Shown piece after piece: positions 17,057-24,866 of a stretch of 62,650 nt of DNA (the first letter of the stretch is position 1; each line of letters opens with the position of its first letter). The notes beneath the pieces were generated by a model that saw only the letters and a program-made list of their open reading frames with translations, ran no database searches and was not told where the DNA came from. This DNA is from an uncultured Bacteroidales bacterium (GTDB lineage Bacteria; Bacteroidota; Bacteroidia; Bacteroidales; Muribaculaceae): contig CAJLWO010000010.1 in assembly GCA_905210435.1 (NCBI GenBank), positions 1 to 62,650 on the forward strand. The letters are read 5' to 3'. Both the position numbers and the translations under genes were made by a program.

Positions 17057-18055
17057 TTATTTTCCCTTACGTGCGGCAATTTCCTCCTCGATATTGCGCC
17101 CTTTGCCCAATATAATCTTGGTAAAAAATGCCTTTATAAATCCCGTACCGTATCCTGCGAGCTGAATGAAAGCCGCAGGTACAGCCATGAGCGCCACTTT
17201 GACGCTGTGAGTCGATACCAAAGCCGAAACAAACAGCGCCAGAGCATACACCCCTATCGGCGCAAGGAACCACGGGGACACGAAAATCGCCCCTGCAATC
17301 AGCATCAGCAGCCCTATCACGAAGCATGCCGGGAGCGCATGCACAAGTTTCATCGAGCCGGGATAAAGCAGTTTGAGAGTGATACGCGACATGCCGAACA
17401 CATGTACCTGCCTGAAAAATTTCCTGAAACTCAGACGACGCTTGTGGTATACCGGACAACGGCGTATCAGTCCGGTGGTGAATCCGGCAGCCTCGATGCG
17501 TTTGCTCATGTCGATATCCTCGGAAAACATCTCGCGGAAGCCTCCCACCGTCTCATAGACTTTACGGGAGAAACCCATATTGAACGTGCGCGGAGTGAAT
17601 TTCTCCATGCTCGCCTTGCCGCCGCGTATGCCGCCGGTAGTGAGAAACGATGTCATCGCGAAATTGATGGCTTTCTGCGTGTCGGAAAACGACTCATGGG
17701 CCGCATCCGGACCTCCGAAACAATCAAACGGCGTCGTGTCGAGAACTTCGGCAAGCGTAGCGAAATAGTCGGGCGGTATTACGCAGTCGGAGTCGAAGAA
17801 TACGAAATAATCGCCCGACGCGTGTTCCATCGAGTTGTTTCGTGCCGGCGAACGGCCTATATTCTCCTGCACTAAATATTTTATATCGATTTTTCCGGCA
17901 TATCGGTCGCAGACATCACGGCACGGTACGGTCGAGCCGTCCTCCGTGATGACCACCTCGAAGTTTTTCACTGTCTGTCCGGCAAGACTCGCAAGCAAGT
18001 CGTCAATTTCGCCGGGACGGTTGTACACCGGTATTATAATCGAAAATCTTGGCAT
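17057..18055 (-). CDS. family 2 glycosyltransferase with C-terminal membrane segments
   Basis: 332 residues from the ATG at 18055. The start at 18088 would add 11 residues and overlap nspC by 7 bp, while family members typically begin MPRFSIIIPVYNRP as here. Seen: the nucleotide-sugar fold (FSIIIPVYNRPGEIDDLLASL), EDGST, the DxD-like FFDSDCVIPPDYF, and GGPDAAHESFSDTQKAINFAM. Two or three hydrophobic segments follow near the C-terminus (ALPACFVIGLLMLIAGAIFV and after). It probably adds a sugar at the cytoplasmic membrane face; donor and acceptor are unknown. Confidence 0.85.
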   Translation of the reverse strand: MPRFSIIIPVYNRPGEIDDLLASLAGQTVKNFEVVITEDGSTVPCRDVCDRYAGKIDIKYLVQENIGRSPARNNSMEHASGDYFVFFDSDCVIPPDYFATLAEVLDTTPFDCFGGPDAAHESFSDTQKAINFAMTSFLTTGGIRGGKASMEKFTPRTFNMGFSRKVYETVGGFREMFSEDIDMSKRIEAAGFTTGLIRRCPVYHKRRLSFRKFFRQVHVFGMSRITLKLLYPGSMKLVHALPACFVIGLLMLIAGAIFVSPWFLAPIGVYALALFVSALVSTHSVKVALMAVPAAFIQLAGYGTGFIKAFFTKIILGKGRNIEEEIAARKGK

Positions 18056-18081
18056 AATATGTTCGGTTTTAATCGTTTTGT

Positions 18082-19242
18082 TCAGCACATGCGGTTACGG
18101 TAATCCTCGTAGGTGAAACGCCGCAGATACTCCAGCGAGCCGTCATGACGGGCAAGCACGATGTCGGGATGCTGCAGGCCGTTGAACATGGTGGTCTTGA
18201 CGGTAGTGTAATGGTTCATATCCTCAAGCGTCAGCCTGTCGCCCGCTTTGAGCGGCGCGGCAAACTTCCAGTCGCCCACATAGTCACCGCTCAGACACGA
18301 ATTGCCGCCGAGACGGTAAGTATAGAGCGCGGCATCCTCATCTCCGTCGACACTTTCGGTGACAATCGGCTTATACGGCATTTCGAGCGTGTCGGGCATG
18401 TGGCATGCGAACGAGGCATCGATAATGGCTGTGCGCACCCCCTGGTTTTCCACTACATCCACCACCGAGGTAATCAAGTCGCCGGTACGCCACGTGAACG
18501 CGCTGCCCGGCTCGAGAATGACCTGCACGTGCGGATGACGCGCCTTGAAGTCATTGAGGAGAGAGATCAGATGGTCTACATCATATCCCTCACGTGTCAT
18601 CAGATGTCCGCCACCCATATTGACCCATTTGGTCTTGTCGATCATCGCGCCGAACTGCTGCTCGAACGCTTCGAGTACCTTTGCCAGGTCGTAGGACGAG
18701 GATTCGCAAAGCTGATGGAAATGCAGACCCTCGATACCTTCGGGCAGCTTTCCTCCAAGCATATCGGCAGTAACGCCGAAACGCGAGCCGGGCAACGCCG
18801 GATTGTATATGTCGGTCTCGATGACCGAGCACTGCGGATTGACGCGCAATCCGGGCGACACATGATGTCCGTCGCCGGCGTTATGGGCGTCAATATCTTT
18901 CCTGTACCGTAGATACTGGTCTACGGAATTGAATGTGATATGCGAGCTACCCGCGATATACTCCTTTATCGTAGCCGGAGTATATGCCGGGCAATAGGCG
19001 TGCACGCGGTGGCCGAGCTCGTCGTTGCCCAGCCGCATCTCGTTGATTGAGCTTGCAGTGCTCTTGAAGCCATATTCACGGAATATGTCGAATGTGCGCC
19101 ACAGCGCATTGGCTTTGAACGCCATGATTATCTCCGCGCCCGTGAGCCGGCGCACGCGGTCAATCAGGTCAAGATTGCGGCGTATCTTGTCCTCATACAC
19201 AATGTAGAACGGGGTCGGAAGCGATGATATGTCGTGATTCAT
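18082..19242 (-). CDS. nspC: carboxynorspermidine/carboxyspermidine decarboxylase
   Basis: 386 residues, a PLP-dependent decarboxylase of alanine racemase-like fold III. The PLP lysine is in IMAFKANALW (Lys43). Other family blocks are LPTPFYIVYEDKI at the N-terminus, GLRVNPQCS, WVNMGGGHLMTREGYDVDHL and VILEPGSAFTWRTG. Known: it makes (nor)spermidine from its carboxy form in the alternative polyamine pathway. The partner dehydrogenase is not in this window. It sits 35 bp after pcrA. Confidence 0.92.
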   Translation of the reverse strand: MNHDISSLPTPFYIVYEDKIRRNLDLIDRVRRLTGAEIIMAFKANALWRTFDIFREYGFKSTASSINEMRLGNDELGHRVHAYCPAYTPATIKEYIAGSSHITFNSVDQYLRYRKDIDAHNAGDGHHVSPGLRVNPQCSVIETDIYNPALPGSRFGVTADMLGGKLPEGIEGLHFHQLCESSSYDLAKVLEAFEQQFGAMIDKTKWVNMGGGHLMTREGYDVDHLISLLNDFKARHPHVQVILEPGSAFTWRTGDLITSVVDVVENQGVRTAIIDASFACHMPDTLEMPYKPIVTESVDGDEDAALYTYRLGGNSCLSGDYVGDWKFAAPLKAGDRLTLEDMNHYTTVKTTMFNGLQHPDIVLARHDGSLEYLRRFTYEDYRNRMC

Positions 19243-19277
19243 TTTTTACCGTATTTATTTTTACTGTCGTAGACTGA

Positions 19278-21656
19278 TTATATGATTTTAAATCTTGCGA
19301 ATTTAAGGAGAAGTGTCTTTATCTCGAGGTTGGAGAATTTAACGACGATGCGCGCGTTGACTCCCGACAGATCCAGTTCCTCTATCGTACCGATACCGAA
19401 ACGTTCATGCTCAATCGCCATCCCTTGTGCGAGCTCTCCGGCATCATGTACCCTGAACGAGTTGTCACCAGACGTCGAAGCATTACGAACCGGCTTCGAA
19501 GCTACAGGACAGTCATTTTTTGTCTGTTGAGCTTTCGATGTGAAACTGTCACGCCCGAAATATTTCGCGCGGTAATTGTCGGACGATGAGTACGACGAGG
19601 CATTTGACGATACGACCGGAGCCGAGTGGAATGAGTCGCGGTATTTGCTGACCGGGTCGAACGACGGCTCCGCGCCGAACGCATTGCCGTTGGTAACACA
19701 CAGATAGCGACCTTCGATGTCGCGCAGGAAGCGTGACGGCGAGCATGTCACGGTCTGGCCGTTGCGGAAGCGGCTCGACGCATAGCTCATCATGCAGTAT
19801 TTCTTGGCACGCGTGATTGCCACATAGAGCAGACGGCGTTCCTCCTCTATTCCGGCAGGGGAATCCGACGACATGGCCGACGGGAAAAGCTCCTCTTCAA
19901 GGCCGACAATGAATACATGGGCGAACTCCAGACCTTTGGCGGCATGCACAGTCATAAGTGTCACGCGCTCGGTATCCTCCTTGTCGATATCCTGGTCGGT
20001 AAGCAAGGATACCTGCGACAGATACTGCGACATGTCTGGACAGTCGTTGCCCTCCTGCTCGCGCTGTGTCTCGGCGAAGTCCTTCACGCCGTTTAAAAGC
20101 TCCTGCAGGTTCTCCTGCTTGGAGATACTCTCCGGCGTATGGTCGGTTATGAGCGACGACAAGAGCTTCGTATCGCGGATTATCTTTACCGAAAGTTCGT
20201 CGACCGGCATTCGGGCGGCATTAGCGTCGATAAACGACTGTATCATCATACGGAAGTCGTTGAGCTTGCGTCGGGTGCCTGAATTCATGCCGAGCGTGTC
20301 CTCGTCGATGGTCGAGATGACGTTCCATATGCTCTTGCGGCCATCGATTGCGGCGCGTACAAGCTTGTTGAGCGTGGTGTCGCCGATACCGCGCGCCGGG
20401 TAATTGATGATACGCCGCAACGCCTCGTCATCGTCGGGATTGACCGTAAGGCGGAAATATGCTATCGCATCCTTCACCTCCTTGCGCTGGTAGAACGACA
20501 GGCCTCCGTATATGCGGTACGGGATATTGCGTTTGCGCAGCGACTCCTCGAGGATACGCGACTGCGCGTTGGTGCGGTAGAGCACCGCATATTCGTCATA
20601 TCCTTCCGGCTCCTCCCGCTTGAGGTTGGCTATATGGGTCGCCACCATGAAGCTCTCCTCATAGTCGCTGTAGCATTTCACCACGTCGATACGGCTTCCC
20701 ACGGCGTTTTTGGAGAACACCTGCTTGGGTATCTGATTGCGGTTCTTGGCTATTAGAGTATTGGCGGCGTTGATGATGGTCTGCGTCGAGCGGTAGTTCT
20801 GTTCCAGTTTGAATATAGCGAGATTGGGATAGGCGTTGCGCAAATTGAGTATATTCTTGATATTTGCTCCGCGGAACGAATAGATGCTTTGCGCGTCGTC
20901 CCCGACGACGCACAGATTGTTGTCGCCCGATGTAAGGCGCGACACGATGAGATGCTGCGCGAAGTTGGTATCTTGATACTCGTCGACGAGTATATAGCGG
21001 AAAAACTCGCGGTAATGGTTGCACACGTCGGGATTGTCGCGGAGCAATACGTTGGTATAGTAGAGCAGGTCGTCGAAATCCATGACATTGGACAAGACAC
21101 AACGGCTCCTGTAGGCACGGTAAATCTGTGCCAGCAGCGGACGCCGGCTGCGGCGGTCGGCCTCGACAAGCTCGCGGTTACTCTCGTAAGCCTCGGGCGA
21201 CAGCAACGCGTTTTTGGCCATCGATATGGCCGACTGCACCACGTTGGGCTTGTACACCTTGTCGTCAAGCTCCATATCCTTCAGGATAGTCTTTATGAGA
21301 GCTTTCGAGTCAGACGTGTCATATATCGTGAAATCGCTTTTAAATCCGATAAGCGCGGCATGCCGGCGCAATATGCGCAGGAATATGGAGTGGAATGTAC
21401 CCATCCATAATTTCGACGCAATGTCGCCCCCGACAAGCGCATGTATACGTTCGCGCATCTCCCGGGCGGCCTTGTTGGTGAACGTGAGAGCCATGATGCG
21501 GTAAGGCTCGTAGCCCTTCGCCAGCAGGTGCACTATCTTGTAGGTGAGCACACGTGTCTTGCCCGAACCGGCTCCGGCTATCACAAGCGACGGTCCGTCG
21601 AGATATTCCACGGCACGGCGCTGCTGTTCGTTGAGTTTGCTTAAATAATCTTCCAT
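19278..21656 (-). CDS. pcrA: ATP-dependent DNA helicase PcrA/UvrD
   Basis: 792 residues, superfamily 1A. The Walker A motif GAGSGKT is at 28-34 after LNEQQRRAV (Q motif). Others in order: LTFTNKAAREMRERI (Ia), VDEYQDTN (II), VVGDDAQSIYSFRGA (III), LEQNYRST (IV), VTLMTVHAAKGLEF (V) and RRLLYVAITRAKK (VI). The C-terminal part ends in a PcrA-like tail after an accessory Ser-rich linker. It unwinds DNA in repair and replication restart. It follows DUF4250 by 32 bp and heads the long minus-strand run. Confidence 0.96.
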   Translation of the reverse strand: MEDYLSKLNEQQRRAVEYLDGPSLVIAGAGSGKTRVLTYKIVHLLAKGYEPYRIMALTFTNKAAREMRERIHALVGGDIASKLWMGTFHSIFLRILRRHAALIGFKSDFTIYDTSDSKALIKTILKDMELDDKVYKPNVVQSAISMAKNALLSPEAYESNRELVEADRRSRRPLLAQIYRAYRSRCVLSNVMDFDDLLYYTNVLLRDNPDVCNHYREFFRYILVDEYQDTNFAQHLIVSRLTSGDNNLCVVGDDAQSIYSFRGANIKNILNLRNAYPNLAIFKLEQNYRSTQTIINAANTLIAKNRNQIPKQVFSKNAVGSRIDVVKCYSDYEESFMVATHIANLKREEPEGYDEYAVLYRTNAQSRILEESLRKRNIPYRIYGGLSFYQRKEVKDAIAYFRLTVNPDDDEALRRIINYPARGIGDTTLNKLVRAAIDGRKSIWNVISTIDEDTLGMNSGTRRKLNDFRMMIQSFIDANAARMPVDELSVKIIRDTKLLSSLITDHTPESISKQENLQELLNGVKDFAETQREQEGNDCPDMSQYLSQVSLLTDQDIDKEDTERVTLMTVHAAKGLEFAHVFIVGLEEELFPSAMSSDSPAGIEEERRLLYVAITRAKKYCMMSYASSRFRNGQTVTCSPSRFLRDIEGRYLCVTNGNAFGAEPSFDPVSKYRDSFHSAPVVSSNASSYSSSDNYRAKYFGRDSFTSKAQQTKNDCPVASKPVRNASTSGDNSFRVHDAGELAQGMAIEHERFGIGTIEELDLSGVNARIVVKFSNLEIKTLLLKFARFKII

Positions 21657-21688
21657 TCGTGCGACAACTCCTCTAAATGAATTTCCCT

Positions 21689-21871
21689 CTAAATGAATTT
21701 ATTGAGAGCGGAGTCATAATGATAGTCAATCGAGGCTAATTTTGAGCGAAGATCGTTCTCGTCGATGGCGAGGTCGTCGCACAAGGCATTGAGAGAGGGG
21801 TAGAAATCCCGGAGTTTCATGTTGACGAAACTCAACAGCATCACCGGGTCGGAAGGCATGTCACAGTTCAT
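21689..21871 (-). CDS. DUF4250 domain protein
   Basis: A 60-residue protein. The frame is open further upstream to 21991, but the conserved part begins at MNCDMPSDPVMLLSFVNMKL and the -7 element at 21909-21916 lies inside the longer ORF, so 21871 is chosen. The pattern DPVMLLSFVNMKLRDFYPSL then LCDDLAIDENDL matches the short DUF4250 family as I remember it. Function unknown. It is 32 bp upstream of pcrA and in the same direction. Confidence 0.8.
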   Translation of the reverse strand: MNCDMPSDPVMLLSFVNMKLRDFYPSLNALCDDLAIDENDLRSKLASIDYHYDSALNKFI

Positions 21872-21908
21872 TTCTATTGCTTTTTTCAGTCCGTATATAA
21901 TCGGTAGG

Positions 21909-21916
21909 TAAAGGTA
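21909..21916 (-). promoter_or_regulatory. -7-like element before DUF4250/pcrA run
   Basis: The minus strand reads TTTTTTTGTACCTTTACC. TACCTTTA matches 7 of 8 positions of TAnnTTTG, 38 bp before the start. The same TTTTTTGTACCTTTA string precedes the DUF3332 gene at 31198-31212. Confidence 0.35.
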
Positions 21917-21989
21917 CAAAAAAACTTTCAGATGGCAAGAGGTGTTTATCTTAATAAATGACATATCAACTAACCAAAAGCATAAAATC

Positions 21990-22226
21990 ATGTCAGACAG
22001 ATTAAGCTACGAAGAGAAGAAGGAGTTGCCCGACAGCGTGTTCGGGCTGCCCGAGCGTCGTGAATTTCCTATGCCCGATGCCGCGCATGTGAAAGCGGCC
22101 GAGGCTTATTTCAGATATTGTCCCGAGGAACTGAAGCCGAAACTCGCACGCGCCATCCTGGCCCGTGCCCGCGAATACGGCATCGATGTCGAGAGCCCCA
22201 CAGTGCTTTCCTACGCCGAGGAATAA
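21990..22226 (+). CDS. small conserved protein, DUF6582-like
   Basis: 78 residues from ATG 21990 (MSDRLSYEEKKELPDSVFGLPERREFPMPD...). The patterns LPDSVFGLPERREFPMPDAAHV and AEAYFRYCPEELKPKLARAI resemble small proteins I recall as DUF6582, often found in phage-like or capsid-scaffold contexts, but I am not certain of the family. It is predicted soluble, with no membrane segment. A perfect 15-bp hairpin follows 28 bp later, so it is probably monocistronic. Confidence 0.7.
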   Translation: MSDRLSYEEKKELPDSVFGLPERREFPMPDAAHVKAAEAYFRYCPEELKPKLARAILARAREYGIDVESPTVLSYAEE

Positions 22227-22253
22227 ACAAATCCATTTGCCAAGCCAAAAATC

Positions 22254-22294
22254 AATTGCACACTTGCACGCGTTTTACCTGCAAGTGTGCAATT
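22254..22294 (+). terminator. perfect hairpin after the DUF6582-like gene
   Basis: The arms 22254-22268 and 22280-22294 are a perfect 15-bp inverted repeat (AATTGCACACTTGCA) around an 11-base loop. The 3' arm ends AATT followed by ATTGTATT, so it is terminator-like, although the U-run is weak. Confidence 0.6.
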
Positions 22295-22350
22295 ATTGTA
22301 TTAGCTTCGTTAACTAATTTTAAAATTTCTGTTTTGTTGATTAAAAAGGT

Positions 22351-22358
22351 TACCTTTG
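22351..22358 (+). promoter_or_regulatory. -7 element before the acyltransferase operon
   Basis: TACCTTTG matches TAnnTTTG exactly, 94 bp before the ATG at 22452. A TTTTG at 22332-22336 is only 14 bp away, shorter than the usual 19-21, so the -33 is uncertain. Confidence 0.45.
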
Positions 22359-22451
22359 CCGTTGCAAATGCAAATGAGGCTCGATTTCGCCCCGTGCATG
22401 GCAAACCGTTGGGTTTCTCTCTCATTTTTTAAGAGACTGACAGTAATAGAA

Positions 22452-23615
22452 ATGACAAAAGAAGATTTTAAAGATATAGCTCCGTTTGACGACTCGGAGT
22501 TCAAGGAGAAGATGGCGTCGCTGGTCAATGAACCCGGCTTTGAGCACGCCGTCAAATATGTGTTGCCGATGGTCGACTATCCTGCGTTCGTGCAGCAGTT
22601 GCTCACCATCGAATCAAAGGACGCGTTCCAGCGCAACATAATGGTGCCTTTCCTCGAGATGCTCGCGCAGAAGACTACATCGGGCATCACTATGGACGGT
22701 ATTGATGACTGCCATCGCAAAGACACATTCACTTATATATCCAACCACCGCGACATCGTGCTTGACGCATCATTCCTCAATCTTTGTCTGTTGCGGCAAG
22801 GTTGTCGCACCGGCGAAATCGCGCTCGGCGACAACCTCCTCATATATGACTGGATAGAACGCCTTGTGAAACTCAACAAAGGATTCATCGTGAAGCGCAA
22901 CCTGCGCATGCTCAAGGCATTCGAAGCCGCTAAACAGCTCTCGGCCTACATCCGCTACTGCCACACCGACAAGCATGAGTCGGTATGGATAGCGCAGCGC
23001 GAGGGACGCGCCAAGGACTCCAACGACCGCACTCAGGAATCGGTCATCAAGATGCTTGCACTCGCCGGAGGCGACTCCATAGTCGACTCGCTCATGACAC
23101 TCAACATCTGCCCCACGACCATATCCTACGAATATGACCCCAACGACTACCTAAAGGCGACGGAATTCCTGTGCAAACGACGCAATCCCGAATATGTCAA
23201 GAGCCAGAACGACGACCTTCTGAGCATGGAAACAGGGCTTCTCGGCTTCAAGGGACGTATACATTATCAGGTAGCCCCCTCAATCAACGGGATGCTCGAA
23301 GGACTGCGCGGCATAACGGACAAGAACGAGATTTTCAGTTCGATCTGCGCCCATATCGACCGATGCATACACCGCGGCTATCATATATTCCCGGTCAACT
23401 ACATCTGCTACGACCGCCTCAACTCCTCCCATCAGTTCGCCTACAAATATACCCCGCACGACGTAGAGGCGTTCGACAGGTATCTTGACGCACAGATTGC
23501 CAAAGTGCGGCTGACCGACGTAACCGACGACGACCGCCAGTTCATGCGTCACATGATGGTGACCATGTACGCCAATCCGCTCATCAACAAACTGAAGGCC
23601 GAGGAGGAGCACTAA
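22452..23615 (+). CDS. PlsB-like glycerophospholipid acyltransferase domain protein
   Basis: 387 residues from ATG 22452; an earlier TTG at 22356 overlaps the -7 element. Acyltransferase blocks are visible: block I YISNHRDIVLD (NHRD at 98-101, then Asp at 105), block II GFIVKRN (144-150), block III QREGRAKDSNDRTQ (182-195). No membrane helix is evident, so it is a peripheral or soluble member. Known: NHx(4,5)D enzymes transfer acyl chains to glycerol phosphate or other acceptors. The substrate is not determined here. It heads the run with the metallophosphoesterase, tex, HPPK, cdsA and purM. Confidence 0.8.
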   Translation: MTKEDFKDIAPFDDSEFKEKMASLVNEPGFEHAVKYVLPMVDYPAFVQQLLTIESKDAFQRNIMVPFLEMLAQKTTSGITMDGIDDCHRKDTFTYISNHRDIVLDASFLNLCLLRQGCRTGEIALGDNLLIYDWIERLVKLNKGFIVKRNLRMLKAFEAAKQLSAYIRYCHTDKHESVWIAQREGRAKDSNDRTQESVIKMLALAGGDSIVDSLMTLNICPTTISYEYDPNDYLKATEFLCKRRNPEYVKSQNDDLLSMETGLLGFKGRIHYQVAPSINGMLEGLRGITDKNEIFSSICAHIDRCIHRGYHIFPVNYICYDRLNSSHQFAYKYTPHDVEAFDRYLDAQIAKVRLTDVTDDDRQFMRHMMVTMYANPLINKLKAEEEH

Positions 23616-23642
23616 ACGGTTGCATATATAATATCTCTATCT

Positions 23643-24833
23643 ATGAGAATAAATATCGCAGGCTTCATCATTCTGCTCGTCATCAATATCCTTGTCGACA
23701 TCTACATTGCCCGTGCCATCAGAAAACGAATCAGACCGCGGTGGCCGCTGATGGTCCATTACGCGATATGCGGAGTGTCGCTGGCTCTGTTCACAATACT
23801 CTCAGTATGCATGCCCGTAGCTGAACTGTCCGACGGCATGTTCTGCGTTTTTGCCTGGATACTGCTTGCTTTCATAGCTCTCATCGTTCCCCGTTACCTG
23901 TTCACACTGATTGATCTTTGCGCCCGCATACCTGAATTGTTCCGGCACAGACGATGCCGTCCGGTATCCATAGCCGGAGGCGCAGTGGCAGTTCTGTCAT
24001 TCGTAATGATAATATGGGGAGCGTGTGTCACACGGTTATCCCTTCAGGTAAAAGAAATCGACGTTACTGTCGACAATCTTCCCGAAGCCTTCGACGGATA
24101 CCGCATAGCACAGATTTCCGACATGCATGTGGGCACTTACGGCTCCGACGATTCATTTGTCAGGAAACTGGTGAAAGAAATCAATGCCCTCGACGCTGAC
24201 CTTGTGGTATTCACCGGCGATATAGTCAACCGCCACGCCGACGAGATACGCCCCTTTACAGCAGCCCTCGCCGGAGTGAAAGGGCGCGACGGGCAGTTCG
24301 CCATACTCGGCAACCACGATTATGCCGACTATTATTATCCCGACGACCAGCGTGCACGCGAAAACGACCGCGCCCGTCTGATAAATTTCTACAGCCTCAC
24401 ATCATTCGACCTTATACTCGACGACTACCGCACCATCTACCGCGGCAACGACTCAATCATAATAATCGGCGTCGAGAATATCGGCCGACCTCCCTTCCCC
24501 GCCTACGGCAATCTCGGCATAGCCTACCCCTCTCTCGACGATGACAATACTAAAATACTCCTCTCCCACGACCCGTCGCACTGGCACAACGATATAGCCG
24601 GCCATGACGACAAGAACATTGCCCTCACCCTGTCGGGACACACCCACGCCATGCAGACACGCCTGCTCGGCTGGTCGCCGTCGTCGATAATTCATACCGA
24701 ATGGGAAGGGCTATATAACGATGCCGCCGACCGCCACAAACTCTATGTCAACATAGGCACCGGCACCGTGGGCACCCCGATGCGCATAGGGGCCACGCCC
24801 GAAATCACACTCATAACATTGCGCAAGAAATAA
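23643..24833 (+). CDS. membrane-anchored metallophosphoesterase
   Basis: 396 residues. Four hydrophobic segments lie at about 5-25, 38-58, 66-90 and 108-130, followed by a calcineurin-like catalytic domain. The dimetal motifs are complete: ISDMHVG (Asp160, His162), GD at 192-193 (VVFTGDIVN), GNHD at 223-226, LLSHDP near 307 and SGHTH at 331-335. It resembles the YkuE/YaeI group, which acts on the outer leaflet or periplasmic side; the substrate is unknown. It begins 27 bp after the acyltransferase and ends 33 bp before tex. Confidence 0.88.
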   Translation: MRINIAGFIILLVINILVDIYIARAIRKRIRPRWPLMVHYAICGVSLALFTILSVCMPVAELSDGMFCVFAWILLAFIALIVPRYLFTLIDLCARIPELFRHRRCRPVSIAGGAVAVLSFVMIIWGACVTRLSLQVKEIDVTVDNLPEAFDGYRIAQISDMHVGTYGSDDSFVRKLVKEINALDADLVVFTGDIVNRHADEIRPFTAALAGVKGRDGQFAILGNHDYADYYYPDDQRARENDRARLINFYSLTSFDLILDDYRTIYRGNDSIIIIGVENIGRPPFPAYGNLGIAYPSLDDDNTKILLSHDPSHWHNDIAGHDDKNIALTLSGHTHAMQTRLLGWSPSSIIHTEWEGLYNDAADRHKLYVNIGTGTVGTPMRIGATPEITLITLRKK

Positions 24834-24866
24834 CCGTAAACCGTAAATCCGCCATAATCTGCCGCC

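Noticed and set aside
16817..17875. A 352-codon plus-strand frame across radC and the GT2 gene
   Set aside because: It crosses two real genes on the other strand and has no domain pattern.
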